Notes: a model not told the origin generated them from the sequence alone. 64,000 bases of DNA from Allobosea sp. AAP35 (GCF_001295925.1 NZ_LJHQ01000022.1:62001-126000); one strand, 5' to 3'; shown: positions 25,809 to 35,364, counted from the first letter of the stretch. Numbers and translations are program-made.

Positions 25809-26126
25809 ATGACCTTCACCCTCTCCGATCTCGAAGCCCGCATCGCCGAGCGCGCCGCAGCGTCGCCCGATGAATCCTGGACGGCGAAGCTTCTTGCGGC
25901 CGGGCCCGAACGCTGTGCCAAGAAATTCGGCGAGGAGGCGGTCGAGGCTGTGATCGCAGCCGTGAAGGGCGATCGGGACGAGCTGATCGCCGAAAGCGCG
26001 GACGTGCTCTATCATCTCTTAGTCTTGCTCAGGAGCCGCGATGTTGCATTGCAGGACGTGTTGAGCCAGCTTGAGGCCCGTACCGTGCGTTCCGGTCTGG
26101 CGGAGAAAGCCGCACGACCCCGTTGA
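25809..26126 (+). CDS. hisE: phosphoribosyl-ATP pyrophosphatase
   Basis: 105 residues, an all-helical MazG-like enzyme. The metal-binding EE-x2-E and D motifs are in [13 protein letters not shown] and [13 protein letters not shown]. It hydrolyses phosphoribosyl-ATP in the second step of histidine synthesis. It is separate from HisI, as normal in this class, and is 164 bases after hisF, with the palindromic repeat between them. Confidence 0.96.
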   Translation: MTFTLSDLEARIAERAAASPDESWTAKLLAAGPERCAKKFGEEAVEAVIAAVKGDRDELIAESADVLYHLLVLLRSRDVALQDVLSQLEARTVRSGLAEKAARPR

Positions 26127-26180
26127 AAAGCCGAGGCTAGTCCTGCGTTGAACCTCGAAGCCTGGATTGCGGGCCGCCCC

Positions 26181-27155
26181 ATGGACCAGCGCGTCATGCC
26201 CGCTCCGGCCCTTCCCGAACTCGATTCGCCCTATCGCAGCTTCACGCGCGACGAGTGGGCGCATTTGCGCGCCGATACGCCGCTGACGCTGTCGGTCGAC
26301 GATCTGACCAAGCTGCAATCGATCAACGACCCGATCTCGCTCGACGAGATCGTGGCGATCTATCTGCCGCTGTCGCGCCTGCTCTCGCTTTACGTCGCCG
26401 CGACGCAAGGGCTGTTCAAGGCGACGCAGCGCTTCCTGCTGGCGGAGGCCGAGGTCAAGGTTCCCTATATCATCGGCGTCGCGGGCTCGGTCGCGGTCGG
26501 CAAGTCGACGACGGCGCGCGTCCTCAAGGCACTGCTCTCGCGCTGGCCCAACACGCCCAAGGTCGAGCTCGTCACCACTGACGGATTCCTCCTGCCCAAT
26601 GCCGAATTGGAACGGCGCGGGCTGATGCAACGCAAGGGCTTCCCCGAAAGCTATGACGGCTCGGCGATCCTGCGCTTCCTTTCCGACGTCAAGGCCGGCA
26701 AGCCGCAGGTCAGCGCGCCGGTCTATTCCCATCTCGTCTACGACGTGATGCCGGGCGAGAGCGTGACGGTCGAGCGTCCCGACATCCTCATTCTCGAAGG
26801 GCTCAACGTCCTGCAGCCGAGCCGGATGCCCAAGGACGGCACGGTCATCCCCTTCGTCTCGGACTATTTCGATTTCTCGGTCTATCTCGATGCCGACGAG
26901 AACGATCTGCACCGCTGGTACGTCAACCGCTTCATGACCCTGCGCCAGACCGCCTTCCGCGATCCGCGCTCGTTCTTCCGCAAATATGCGGAGATTCCCG
27001 AGGACGAAGCGCTCTCGATCGCCGAGGACCTGTGGACCGGCATCAACCTGCCCAACCTGCAGGAGAACATCCTGCCGACCCGCCAGCGTGCCAGCCTGAT
27101 CCTGACCAAGGGCGCGAGCCACCGCATCCAGCAGGTCGCGCTGCGCCGGCTGTAG
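26181..27155 (+). CDS. coaA: pantothenate kinase, type I
   Basis: 324 residues from ATG 26181; a TTG at 26148 is possible but adds residues not usual in the family. P-loop [15 protein letters not shown] (about residues 104-118), the conserved TTDGFLLPN (about 134-142), and the ending [18 protein letters not shown] typical of CoaA. It phosphorylates pantothenate, the first step to coenzyme A. hisE-coaA is a standard neighbour pair in Hyphomicrobiales, and both are on the same strand here. Confidence 0.95.
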   Translation: MDQRVMPAPALPELDSPYRSFTRDEWAHLRADTPLTLSVDDLTKLQSINDPISLDEIVAIYLPLSRLLSLYVAATQGLFKATQRFLLAEAEVKVPYIIGVAGSVAVGKSTTARVLKALLSRWPNTPKVELVTTDGFLLPNAELERRGLMQRKGFPESYDGSAILRFLSDVKAGKPQVSAPVYSHLVYDVMPGESVTVERPDILILEGLNVLQPSRMPKDGTVIPFVSDYFDFSVYLDADENDLHRWYVNRFMTLRQTAFRDPRSFFRKYAEIPEDEALSIAEDLWTGINLPNLQENILPTRQRASLILTKGASHRIQQVALRRL

Positions 27156-27207
27156 AGCGCATGCGCGCGCCAGTCCAACGGCTTCGGCTCTCCGGTATCA
27201 CGCTCTG

Positions 27208-27654
27208 ATGGAGGCGTTCTGGTCTCTGGCCGGGATGGCAGGCGCGGCCTTCGTCGCGGCGACGCTGCTGCCAGCCCAGTCCGAAGCCGTCTTTCTCGGG
27301 CTGCTGGCGGCGAAGACGGTCGATCCGCTGGCGCTGTTCCTGGTCGCCAGCATCGCCAATACGGCGGGCTCTGTGGTGAACTGGTGGCTTGGCCGCCTGA
27401 TCGCCCGGCATGGCGTCGATAAACTGCCAAGGCGACTGCGGCCCGATCCGCGCCGGCTCGCCCAGGCCCAGGGCTGGTTTGGGCGCTTCGGCTGGCCGTC
27501 GCTGCTGTTCGCCTGGTTGCCGATCGGCGGCGACCCGCTAACCTTCGTCGCCGGCACGCTCAACTATCCGCTGGGCCGGTTCGTCGCACTCGTTTTCGCT
27601 GGAAAAGCGGCGCGCTATGCGATGCTGTGGGTGGGCTGGGCCAGCCTGACTTAA
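27208..27654 (+). CDS. YqaA family membrane protein (DedA-like)
   Basis: 148 residues with about four hydrophobic segments (AGMAGAAFVAATLLPAQSEA; LALFLVASIANTAGSVVNWW; GRFVALVFAGKAARYAMLW). The NTAGSVVNWWLGR and WLPIGGDPLTFVAG segments are typical of YqaA-type DedA relatives. Function is uncertain; DedA proteins relate to membrane homeostasis and lipid flipping. It starts 52 bases after coaA on the same strand. Confidence 0.85.
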   Translation: MEAFWSLAGMAGAAFVAATLLPAQSEAVFLGLLAAKTVDPLALFLVASIANTAGSVVNWWLGRLIARHGVDKLPRRLRPDPRRLAQAQGWFGRFGWPSLLFAWLPIGGDPLTFVAGTLNYPLGRFVALVFAGKAARYAMLWVGWASLT

Positions 27655-27735
27655 CGGCGGAATTCGCAACCTGCAGAGCGTTGCGAAAGCCTTCGGCACG
27701 GGCTACCAGCGAACGCCCTTTCAGGAGATTTGATC

Positions 27736-28086
27736 ATGAGCATTCAGCGCATCGCCGTCGGCCCCCGCATGTCCAAGGCCGTCGTCCATGGCGACACCGT
27801 CTATCTGGCCGGCCAGGTCGCAGACAAGGCCGCCGGCAAGAGCGTCGCCGAGCAGACCGCCGACATCCTCGGCATCATCGATGGCCTGCTCGCCGAGGCC
27901 GGCACCGACAAGAGCAAGCTGCTGATGGTCAATATCTGGCTGTCGGACATGTCCACCTTCGCCGAGATGAACGGCGTCTGGGACACCTGGGTCGTCGCCG
28001 GCCAGACGCCTGGCCGCGCCACGGTCGAGGCCAAGCTTGCCGGCCCGCAGTTCACGGTCGAGATCGCGGTCATCGCCGCCAAGTGA
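27736..28086 (+). CDS. RidA family protein
   Basis: 116 residues from ATG 27736 with AGGAG at the right distance (an upstream TTG at 27730 is a frame extension). The Rid fold is recognisable: VYLAGQVADKAAGKSVAEQT and the C-terminal GRATVEAKLAGPQFTVEIAV, with the conserved Arg that binds carboxylates in deaminase members. Some Rid proteins hydrolyse reactive enamines and imines from PLP enzymes. Cytosolic, single gene. Confidence 0.9.
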   Translation: MSIQRIAVGPRMSKAVVHGDTVYLAGQVADKAAGKSVAEQTADILGIIDGLLAEAGTDKSKLLMVNIWLSDMSTFAEMNGVWDTWVVAGQTPGRATVEAKLAGPQFTVEIAVIAAK

Positions 28087-28094
28087 TGGTCGAG

Positions 28095-28124
28095 CCGATC
28101 CCGGCGCCTTGCCGCCGGGATCGG
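28095..28124 (+). terminator. 11-base hairpin after ridA
   Basis: A perfect inverted repeat 28095-28105 / 28114-28124 with an 8-base loop, nine bases after the ridA stop. No T-run, so it may slow rather than fully stop transcription before the next gene. Confidence 0.55.
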
Positions 28125-28158
28125 TGCTTCGCGACGCGATCGAGAGGGAAATGGCATC

Positions 28159-29553
28159 GTGACGACGCAGGATGACATGTCCGCCATGATCGCGCGCATC
28201 GCGGAGCGGCATGACGTGCCGCTCGCCGTGCTGCTGGCGATCGTCGCGAGCTTCGTCCAGAGCGGCACCAAGCCCAACCGGGCGCGGCTCGAACAGCAGT
28301 TGACGCGCAAGGCGCGCGCTGTTCAGGCGCTGCGCCGCCGTCTTGCCCGACCATCCGAGGATGCGAGCGTGACCGCACGCCGCGCCGCGGCGTCGCGTGC
28401 GCTCGAAACCGGCCAGTTCGGCGAGATCGAACGGACGTTGGCCCAGATCGAGCTGCATTTTTTTGGCGGCATGACCGATCTTGCCGCGATGCCGAAAGAC
28501 CAGCGGGTCGCGGCCGGCGAAACCCGCGCCGACCGGGCCGCCACCGCCATGCTGTCCCTGACGCCCGCGGCCTGCCGCGAGGCGGCCCAGCGCTATGCCG
28601 AGGCGGCCGCCATCATCGGCTCCGCCGATATCGCGCGCAGCCGCGGATTGGCATCGATGCAGGGCGATGCGCTCGCCCGGATCGGGGAGGATTTCGGCGA
28701 TCGGACCGGCTTCGAGGCAGCAATCGCGCATTATCGGTCTTTGCTCGGAACGCTCGACAATTTCGACGACACTGTCGCCTGGGCCTCGGTCCAGGAGCGT
28801 CTGGGCCGGGCGCTGGCCGGGCTTTCGGCTGTGACCGGCGACGAGGCCCTGCTCGATCAGGCCTCGTCATGCTATGCGACCGCGCTCGAAGATCTCCGGC
28901 AGGATCAGGCCCCCGTGCTCTGGCGCGCCCTCAAGGTTCGCTTCGCCCGGATCGCCTTCACGCTTGGAGAGGCGCGCGAAGACGAGACCTTGCTGGAAGA
29001 GGCGATTGCGGCTCTTGCCAGCGCGCTCGCAGTCTGGAAGCGCGACGGTGACGACCCCCGCTGGCTCGAGGCCGAACAGCTGATTTCCCGCGCGCGTGCC
29101 GCTCTGGGCCAGCGGACGAGCGACCTCGCCTTGCTCGAGCGTGCCTTCAACGGCTTCAACCGGGTCTCCAAGGCGATCGACAGGACGCGCGAGCCCCTGC
29201 GCTGGGCCGAACTGCAGGATCAGATGGGCGGTGTGCTGGCGGCGATGGGCGAACGCTACAGCGAGCCGGTGGTGCTGGAGGAGGCGATCGTCGCCTTCGG
29301 GTCCGCGCTCGACGTGCGCCGCCGCGAGACCAGCCCGCAATTATGGGCTCAGAGCTCGGCCAATCAGGGGCTTGCCTCGCTCAAGCTCGCCGCCCGCCTG
29401 CAGGATCGCGCGCGAGCACAGCAGGCTTTCATGCAGATCGCCGGCGCGCTCGAGGCGATGCGCGAGGGCGGTTACACCGCCGACGTCGCGGCACTGCAGA
29501 AGAAGCTCGTCATCGCCGGCGGCCTGGTCGAAGCCATGGCCGCAAGGGCCTGA
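28159..29553 (+). CDS. large helical protein of unknown function (TPR-like repeats)
   Basis: 464 residues from GTG 28159, with GAGAGGGAA nearby. I do not recognise the family. Residues about 1-60 are basic and hydrophobic mixed; from about 90 to 460 the sequence is a run of Ala/Leu helical pairs of 45-60 residues, each with the form ...W..VQ..LG.AL..L....GD...L..A...Y..AL: for example TVAWASVQERLGRALAGLS, DETLLEEAIAALASALAVW and LRWAELQDQMGGVLAAMGE. That is TPR-like repeat architecture with a conserved Trp before each repeat, seen in many alphaproteobacterial tetratricopeptide proteins. No signal peptide. Probably a scaffold; role unknown. It ends one base before the convergent aminotransferase. 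Confidence 0.75.
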   Translation: MTTQDDMSAMIARIAERHDVPLAVLLAIVASFVQSGTKPNRARLEQQLTRKARAVQALRRRLARPSEDASVTARRAAASRALETGQFGEIERTLAQIELHFFGGMTDLAAMPKDQRVAAGETRADRAATAMLSLTPAACREAAQRYAEAAAIIGSADIARSRGLASMQGDALARIGEDFGDRTGFEAAIAHYRSLLGTLDNFDDTVAWASVQERLGRALAGLSAVTGDEALLDQASSCYATALEDLRQDQAPVLWRALKVRFARIAFTLGEAREDETLLEEAIAALASALAVWKRDGDDPRWLEAEQLISRARAALGQRTSDLALLERAFNGFNRVSKAIDRTREPLRWAELQDQMGGVLAAMGERYSEPVVLEEAIVAFGSALDVRRRETSPQLWAQSSANQGLASLKLAARLQDRARAQQAFMQIAGALEAMREGGYTADVAALQKKLVIAGGLVEAMAARA

Positions 29554-29554
29554 T

Positions 29555-30715
29555 TCAGGCCACCGGCCGGGTCGTCCGCCGGCCGGCAAGCCGTTCGAGC
29601 GCCGCATCGAGCGTTGCGTCGCGCTTGGCGAAACAGAAGCGCACCACCGTGGTGACCGCGCCACGCTCGTAGAAGGCGCTGACCGGAATCGCGGCGACAC
29701 CACTTTCCAGCACCAGTCTCCTGCAGAAATCGACATCGTCGGTCTCGCCGAGCGGCGCAATGTCGACATTCAGGAAATAGGTGCCGACGCTGGGCAGGAC
29801 GCTATAGCCAAGGCCCTTCAGGCCATCGGCGAAGCGGTCGCGCGAGCGCTGGAAATCGGCCCGCATCCCTTCGAAATAGCCGTCATCCTTGCCCAGCCCA
29901 TAGGCGACCGCGGCCTGAAGGTTCGGCGGGGTGGTGAAGGTGATGTACTGGTGCGCCTTGGACAGGACCTTCATCAGCGCGGGCGCCGCCATCACCATTC
30001 CGACCTTCCAGCCGGTCAGCGAGAAGATCTTGCCGGCCGACGAGATCTTGACGGTGCGTTCGCGCATGCCGGGCCGGCTCATCACCGGCACATGGCGGTG
30101 GCCGTCGAAGACGACATGCTCCCAGACCTCGTCGCAGATCGCCACCGCATCATGCCGGATGCAGAAATCGGCGAGCAGGTCGAGATCGGCCGGGCTGAAG
30201 ATCGTCGCAGTCGGGTTCAGTGGATTGTTGAACAGAACGACCTTCGTCTTCGGCGAAAACGCCCTCGCCAAGGCTTCCTCGCTCAGCCCAAAATGCGGCG
30301 GCGTCAGCGTCACGAATTTCGGAATGCCGCCGGCGCGACGCACCAGCGGGACATAGGCGTCGTACATCGGCTCGAACAGCACGACCTCGTCGCCCGGCGA
30401 GACCAGCGCCATTAACGCGCCTGCGATTGCCTCGGTGGCACCCGAGGTCACCATGATCTCGCGGTCGGGATCCAGTTCGAGACCCTGCCAGCGTCGGTAA
30501 TGCGCCGCCGTGGCCTGGCGCAGTTCGGGCAGCCCCATCATCGGTGGATACTGGTTCCAGCCATCGACCACCGCTTCGGCCGCCTTCTGGCGCACATCAA
30601 GCGGCCCCGGATCGTCGGGAAAGCCCTGGCCGAGATTGACGGCCCCGGTCTCGCGGGCGAGCTGCGACATCACCTCGAAGACGCTGGTCGGCAGGGCGGA
30701 GAAGATCGGGTTCAT
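29555..30715 (-). CDS. PLP-dependent aminotransferase (methionine/kynurenine aminotransferase-like)
   Basis: 386 residues of fold-type I. The Schiff-base Lys is in SSAGKIFSLTGWKVG (about residue 231), and substrate-binding motifs include NPTATIFSPADLD-like NPLNPTA (about 168) and CDEVWEHVVFDG (about 198). The sequence resembles YbdL/KAT-type enzymes that use methionine, kynurenine or glutamine, and has the family opening GAVNLGQGFPD. The exact substrate cannot be fixed. It starts about 300 bases from cobQ, divergently. Confidence 0.88.
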   Translation of the reverse strand: MNPIFSALPTSVFEVMSQLARETGAVNLGQGFPDDPGPLDVRQKAAEAVVDGWNQYPPMMGLPELRQATAAHYRRWQGLELDPDREIMVTSGATEAIAGALMALVSPGDEVVLFEPMYDAYVPLVRRAGGIPKFVTLTPPHFGLSEEALARAFSPKTKVVLFNNPLNPTATIFSPADLDLLADFCIRHDAVAICDEVWEHVVFDGHRHVPVMSRPGMRERTVKISSAGKIFSLTGWKVGMVMAAPALMKVLSKAHQYITFTTPPNLQAAVAYGLGKDDGYFEGMRADFQRSRDRFADGLKGLGYSVLPSVGTYFLNVDIAPLGETDDVDFCRRLVLESGVAAIPVSAFYERGAVTTVVRFCFAKRDATLDAALERLAGRRTTRPVA

Positions 30716-31018
30716 CGCGTTTGGTCGCCTCGGACTGCGAAACTGGCGGCGCGTCTAGCATGCCGTGCGGCACGACGCACGCCGTGGCCAAGAGGTCATC
30801 AAGGGGCAGGTCAGGACGCGACAGAAATACGAACTGATGATTGTTGACATTCATCACAGGTCAGTGTTGAGTGTCGATGCCGGTTCACGACGGGCACCCG
30901 CTGCGACTTCGCCCCTTTGGCGTAGCGGGAATTGGCGTGAACCGGCGACCCTCCCTGCCATCGTGAGGCCGCCCACGAGCCCGGTTGCAACGGGAGAGGC
31001 CGCCGCCTAATCAGGCTG
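30716..31018. other. 303-base gap between aminotransferase and cobQ
   Basis: No gene is supported. The gap holds the nested hairpin element at 30880-30947 and presumably two divergent promoters. Weak open frames on both strands cross it but have no good starts and look like chance readings. Confidence 0.65.
30880..30947. other. nested hairpin element upstream of cobQ
   Basis: An 11-base perfect inverted repeat (30880-30890 and 30937-30947) encloses a second stem (30898-30903 and 30925-30930) and a third (30911-30914 and 30920-30923), giving a stacked helix with asymmetric loops. The plus strand faces cobQ, 71 bases upstream. A cobalamin riboswitch is the expectation before cob genes and a few bases after GGGAA look faintly like one, but the canonical boxes and order are absent, so I name no class. 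Confidence 0.6.
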
Positions 31019-32497
31019 ATGGCCCGCACCCCAGCAATCATGATCCTCGGCACGGGCTCCAATGTCGGCAAATCGCTGATCGTCGCCGGGCTGTGCCGCC
31101 TCTTCGCCGATCGCGGGCTGAAGGTCCGGCCGTTCAAGCCGCAAAACATGTCCAACAACGCGGCCGCGACGGCCCATGGCGAGATCGGCCGGGCCCAGGC
31201 GCTGCAGGCTCGCGCCGCGCGCATCGCGCCGCATGTCGACATGAATCCGGTGCTGCTCAAGCCCGAGAGCGAAACCGGGAGCCAAATCATCCTGCAAGGG
31301 CGCGTCGCCGGCCATCTCGCCTCGGGGGATTTTGCACGGCGCGGCGATTTCCTGCCGCAGGTGCTCGAGAGCTTTGCGCGGTTGTCGGCCGACGCCGATC
31401 TCGTTCTGGTCGAGGGCGCCGGTTCGCCGGCCGAAACCAATCTGCGCGCCCGCGACATCGCCAATCTCGGCTTCGCCCGGGCCGCCGACGTGCCCGCCAT
31501 CCTCATCGGCGATATCGACCGGGGCGGCGTCATCGCCAGCCTGGTCGGCAGCCATGCGGTGCTCGACGCGGCCGACCGCGCGATGATCCGCGGGTTCGCC
31601 GTCAACCGTTTCCGCGGCGAGGTCGCGCTGTTTGCCGATGGGGTGGAGACGATCCGCCAGGCCACCGGCTGGCCGTGCCTGGGCGTCGTGCCGTGGTTTG
31701 CCGACGCGGCGCGGCTGCCGGCGGAAGACGGGCTCGATCTGCGCTCGCTCGCCGCCAAGCCCGGCGCCGCGATCAAGATCGCCGTCCCGATCCTGCCTGG
31801 CATCGCCAATTTCGACGATCTCGATCCCCTCAAGCTCGAACCGGCGATCGACCTCGTGCTGGTGCCGCGGGGACAGGCCCTGCCGGGCGATGCCGACCTC
31901 GTCATCCTGCCCGGCTCGAAGACGACGCTGCGCGATCTTGCGACCCTGCGGGCGGAGGGTTGGGACATCGATATCCTGGGCCATCGCCGGCGCGGCGGGC
32001 ATATCATGGGACTTTGCGGCGGCTATCAGATGCTCGGCCGCATGGTGCGCGATCCGCTCGGGCTGGAGGGACCCGCCGGCGAGGCGCCGGGCCTGGGCCT
32101 GCTCGATGTGGAGACGGTGCTGGAGGGCGAAAAGACCGTGCGCGAGGTCGATCTCCTGCACGTGGCCAGCGCGTCAGCGGGCCGCGCCTACGAGATCCAT
32201 CTCGGACGGACAGACGGGCCCGACCGGGACCGCGCTCCGTTCCGGGTCGGCGACCGACCAGAAGGCGCAGCAAGCCCCGACGGCCGTGTCGTCGGCAGCT
32301 ATCTGCACGGGCTGTTCGCCTCGGATGCTGTCCGCGCCGCCTGCCTCGCCAGCATCCTGGGCACAACTCTGCCTTCCGCACTGGGCTATGACAGCGATGT
32401 AGAGGCGACACTGGACAGGCTCGCTGCGCATCTGGAGCGTCATCTCGATATCGAAACCCTGCTCGCGCTAGCGCAATCGCGCTGCGCGCATGACTGA
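31019..32497 (+). CDS. cobQ: cobyric acid synthase
   Basis: 492 residues. The N-terminal P-loop-like [15 protein letters not shown] (about residues 10-24) binds [14 protein letters not shown] and [11 protein letters not shown] follow as in all CobQ. The glutaminase half carries the catalytic Cys in [11 protein letters not shown] (about residue 332) and His/Glu near the C-terminus (SYLHGLF). It amidates cobyrinic acid a,c-diamide on four side chains. It stands alone among cob genes here. The nested hairpin lies just upstream. Confidence 0.96.
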   Translation: MARTPAIMILGTGSNVGKSLIVAGLCRLFADRGLKVRPFKPQNMSNNAAATAHGEIGRAQALQARAARIAPHVDMNPVLLKPESETGSQIILQGRVAGHLASGDFARRGDFLPQVLESFARLSADADLVLVEGAGSPAETNLRARDIANLGFARAADVPAILIGDIDRGGVIASLVGSHAVLDAADRAMIRGFAVNRFRGEVALFADGVETIRQATGWPCLGVVPWFADAARLPAEDGLDLRSLAAKPGAAIKIAVPILPGIANFDDLDPLKLEPAIDLVLVPRGQALPGDADLVILPGSKTTLRDLATLRAEGWDIDILGHRRRGGHIMGLCGGYQMLGRMVRDPLGLEGPAGEAPGLGLLDVETVLEGEKTVREVDLLHVASASAGRAYEIHLGRTDGPDRDRAPFRVGDRPEGAASPDGRVVGSYLHGLFASDAVRAACLASILGTTLPSALGYDSDVEATLDRLAAHLERHLDIETLLALAQSRCAHD

Positions 32498-32663
32498 TGG
32501 AAGCGATTGCGGGGAACTGCTTTCGGCAAACCGACGTTCAATCCCTGTGTCTTACTCACCATGGCGGGCGCACGGTTCGAGCGCGGCTTTAATCCAAATC
32601 AATACACGCTGGCATGTCCAGGTTCATTCTGTTAAAAGATCTTATTCGCCAGACTGTTGACGA

Positions 32664-32695
32664 ATGACGAAATGCGTCATCGCGATGAATTCGCG
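32664..32695 (+). promoter_or_regulatory. two inverted repeats upstream of the TetR gene
   Basis: ATGACG-N5-CGTCAT at 32664-32680 and CGCGA-N5-TCGCG at 32681-32695 follow each other about 40-70 bases before the likely TetR start. Paired palindromes ahead of a TetR gene are typical autoregulatory operators. Inference from position. Confidence 0.45.
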
Positions 32696-32731
32696 TCGAC
32701 AGCCGCGATACAACCCGACAGGGAACACGCC

Positions 32732-33349
32732 GTGACTCTGCCCGAGCGCGATACGAGGCTCAGTATCGTCGATACCGCCGAGCGCTTCTTCCGCGACATC
32801 GGCTACCAAAAGACAACCGTGGCGGACATCGCCAAAGCGCTGCGCATGAGCCCGGCCAATGTCTATCGCTTCTTCGACTCGAAGAAGGCGATCAACGAAG
32901 CTGTGCTGGCGCGCTTCAAGGGCGAACTAGAGGCTTCGCTGTCGCTGATCATCGCCGAGCCGCGCTCGGCCGGGAGTCGCCTGCGCGATATGCTGCTCAC
33001 CGCGCACAAGATCAACCAGGCGCGCTTTGCCGACCAGCACCGCATGCAGGAGATGGTCTGCGCCGCGATGGAGGAATCCTGGGATGCGATTCTGGGGCAT
33101 ATCGCGCGTTTCGACGCGCTGATTAGCGGGGTGATCAAGGAAGGCCTCGCCAATGGCGAATTCCGCGCGATCGACCCGGTCGAGGCGACGCAGTGCATCC
33201 GCACCGCGATGCTGCGCTTTCAGCATCCGCTGCTGATGGAACAGTGCCAGCGGATTCCCGGCCCCTCGGCCGAAGACATGATCGACTTCATCATGGCCGC
33301 GATCGAAAAGCCCAGACGGCCGGTTGAGGCAGACCGGCCTGGCGCCTGA
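32732..33349 (+). CDS. TetR/AcrR family transcriptional regulator
   Basis: 205 residues from GTG 32732, which has AGGGA at a good distance; the frame stays open to a TTG at 32657, but that would place the two palindromes inside the gene. HTH at about residues 20-52: YQKTTVADIAKALRMSPAN and VYRFFDSKKAI, a textbook TetR domain. The ligand domain (about 60-190) is unassigned; SAGSRLRDMLLTAHKINQAR resembles a common alphaproteobacterial TetR group near RND pumps, but no pump lies here. Targets unknown. Confidence 0.85.
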   Translation: MTLPERDTRLSIVDTAERFFRDIGYQKTTVADIAKALRMSPANVYRFFDSKKAINEAVLARFKGELEASLSLIIAEPRSAGSRLRDMLLTAHKINQARFADQHRMQEMVCAAMEESWDAILGHIARFDALISGVIKEGLANGEFRAIDPVEATQCIRTAMLRFQHPLLMEQCQRIPGPSAEDMIDFIMAAIEKPRRPVEADRPGA

Positions 33350-33399
33350 CGCCCGGCCGCGTTGACAAGCAGCCGACGCGGCGGGATACCGCGCCTGTC

Positions 33400-35364
33400 A
33401 TGGCCCAGCTTCCCAAACAGAGCTTCAAGAAACTCGCCGTCATTCTCCACGATCTCGTGGTGACGGCGCTGGCGATCTGGCTCGTCTTCGTCGTGCGCTT
33501 CGAGGGCGCACAGCTCGACGAGCACCTGCGCTATCTGCCGCGCTTCCTGCCGTTCTTCGTGGCCTATGCCGGGCTGGTCTACTGGTTCTTCTCGCTCTAT
33601 CGGTCGAAATGGCGGTTTGCATCGCTTCCCGACCTGTCGAACATCGTCAAGGCCAGCTCGATCCTGACGCTGAGCCTGTTGATCGTCGATTACGTGCTGG
33701 TCGCACCGAATTTCTACGGCGCCTTCTATTTCGGCAAGATCACCATCGCGCTCTATTGGCTGGTGCAGATCGCGCTGCTGGGCGGGCCGCGCATCGCCTA
33801 TCGCTATTTCAAGTTTTCCCGCACCCGCAGCAGCGCCGCGCGCGCGGCCACCCTGCCCGCATTGCTGCTGGGCCGGGGCTTCGAGGTGGAGATGGTGATC
33901 CGCGCCATGGAGGCCGGGACCATGCGCAAGCTGCGCCCCGCCGGCATCCTGTCGCCGCGCGCCGATGATCTCGGCCAATCGATCCGGGGCGTTCCGGTGC
34001 TGGGACTGCTTTCGGAGGTCGAGCGGATCGCCGGTGACGCCGCCGAACGCGGCGAGGGCTTCCGCCGCATCGTCGCACTGCCCAGCGCCCTTCTGCCGGA
34101 AGCCGAACCCGACAAATGGCTCGCGCGCACGCGAAAGCTGTCGCTGCCGATCTCCCGCATCGAAACCCTGGGCGAGGGCCTGCGCGATGCCGAACTCGCG
34201 CCGCTGGAGATTGAGGATCTGCTGGTGCGCTCGACGGTCCGGATCGACCGCGACCGGCTTGGCGCGTTCCTCAAGGACAAGCGCGTCATCGTCACCGGCG
34301 GCGGCGGCTCGATCGGCTCGGAAATCTGCCTGCGCTGCGCGGCCTTCGGTGCCGCCGAACTGCTGATCGTCGAGAGCTCCGAGCCGGCGCTGTTCCAGGT
34401 GACCGAGCAGCTGATCGCGCAGGCGCATGAGACGATCGTGTCCGGCGCGCTGGCGGATGTGCGCGACCGCGACCGGATCACGCCGCTCTTCACCGCCTTC
34501 AGGCCCGACATCGTCATCCATGCCGCCGCACTGAAGCATGTGCCCTATCTGGAGGCGGATTGGAGCGAGGGCATCAAGACCAACATCTTCGGCTCGGTCA
34601 ACGTCACCGACGCGGCGATCGCCGCCCAGGCCAAGACCTTCGTGCTGATCTCGACCGACAAGGCGATCGAGCCCGTCTCGATGCTGGGCGCGACCAAGCG
34701 CTTCGCCGAGATGTATGCCCAGTCGCGCGATGCCGAATTCGTCGCGGCGGCGGCCGGCATGCGGCTGGTGGCGGTGCGCTTCGGCAATGTGCTGGGCTCG
34801 GTCGGCTCGGTGGTGCCCAAGTTCAAGGCGCAGATCGCGCGCGGCGGCCCGCTGACCGTGACCAGCCCGGACATGATCCGCTATTTCATGACGATCCGCG
34901 AGGCCTGCGACCTTGTCCTGACCGCCGCCTCGCATGCGCGCTCCGACGGGCCCGAGGCCGAGCGGGCTGCCGTCTATGTGCTCAAGATGGGCCAGCCGGT
35001 GAAGATCATGGATCTGGCCGAGCGGATGATCCGGCTGGCAGGGTTCGAGCCGGGCGAGGACATCGAGATCGCTGTCACCGGCGTGCGGCCGGGCGAACGT
35101 CTGAACGAGATCCTGTTTGCCCGCGACGAGCCGATGGCCGAGACCGGCCTTGACGGCGTGATGGCGGCCAAGCCGGTCTTCGCCAACCGGGCAAGGCTGC
35201 AGGGCTGGCTGTCCCGGCTGGAAGTCGCGCTGAAGGCCGATGACCGCGTCGCGGCCGATGCCGTGCTCGACGAGGCGATCCCCGATTTCAGCCTGCGGCA
35301 GTCGACATCGCCAGGCGCTTCAGCGCCTCTTGCGTCGCGACAGGCGGCCGCCAGCCTGCCCTGA
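33400..35364 (+). CDS. nucleoside-diphosphate-sugar dehydratase/epimerase (WbpM/CapD family)
   Basis: 654 residues: four N-terminal membrane helices (about 10-120), a first Rossmann-like domain (about 140-250), and a C-terminal SDR domain (about 285-600) with NAD motif VTGGGGSIGSEIC and the STDKAIEPVSMLGATKR motif (about 425-440). In classical C4,C6-dehydratases a Met or Tyr is four residues before the Lys; here it is Leu, with Met one position earlier. It makes 4-keto-6-deoxy sugar nucleotides for surface polysaccharide. Its 3' end overlaps the convergent epimerase gene by 77 bases. Confidence 0.9.
   Translation: MAQLPKQSFKKLAVILHDLVVTALAIWLVFVVRFEGAQLDEHLRYLPRFLPFFVAYAGLVYWFFSLYRSKWRFASLPDLSNIVKASSILTLSLLIVDYVLVAPNFYGAFYFGKITIALYWLVQIALLGGPRIAYRYFKFSRTRSSAARAATLPALLLGRGFEVEMVIRAMEAGTMRKLRPAGILSPRADDLGQSIRGVPVLGLLSEVERIAGDAAERGEGFRRIVALPSALLPEAEPDKWLARTRKLSLPISRIETLGEGLRDAELAPLEIEDLLVRSTVRIDRDRLGAFLKDKRVIVTGGGGSIGSEICLRCAAFGAAELLIVESSEPALFQVTEQLIAQAHETIVSGALADVRDRDRITPLFTAFRPDIVIHAAALKHVPYLEADWSEGIKTNIFGSVNVTDAAIAAQAKTFVLISTDKAIEPVSMLGATKRFAEMYAQSRDAEFVAAAAGMRLVAVRFGNVLGSVGSVVPKFKAQIARGGPLTVTSPDMIRYFMTIREACDLVLTAASHARSDGPEAERAAVYVLKMGQPVKIMDLAERMIRLAGFEPGEDIEIAVTGVRPGERLNEILFARDEPMAETGLDGVMAAKPVFANRARLQGWLSRLEVALKADDRVAADAVLDEAIPDFSLRQSTSPGASAPLASRQAAASLP

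Noticed and set aside
30880-31018. Cobalamin riboswitch upstream of cobQ
   Set aside because: The position fits and a few bases after GGGAA loosely resemble the core, but the B12 box and the standard order of conserved segments are missing, and the 11-base outer stem does not fit the known fold.
30985-32391. Long Arg/Pro-rich open frame over cobQ
   Set aside because: Frame shadow of cobQ; no domain or start signal.
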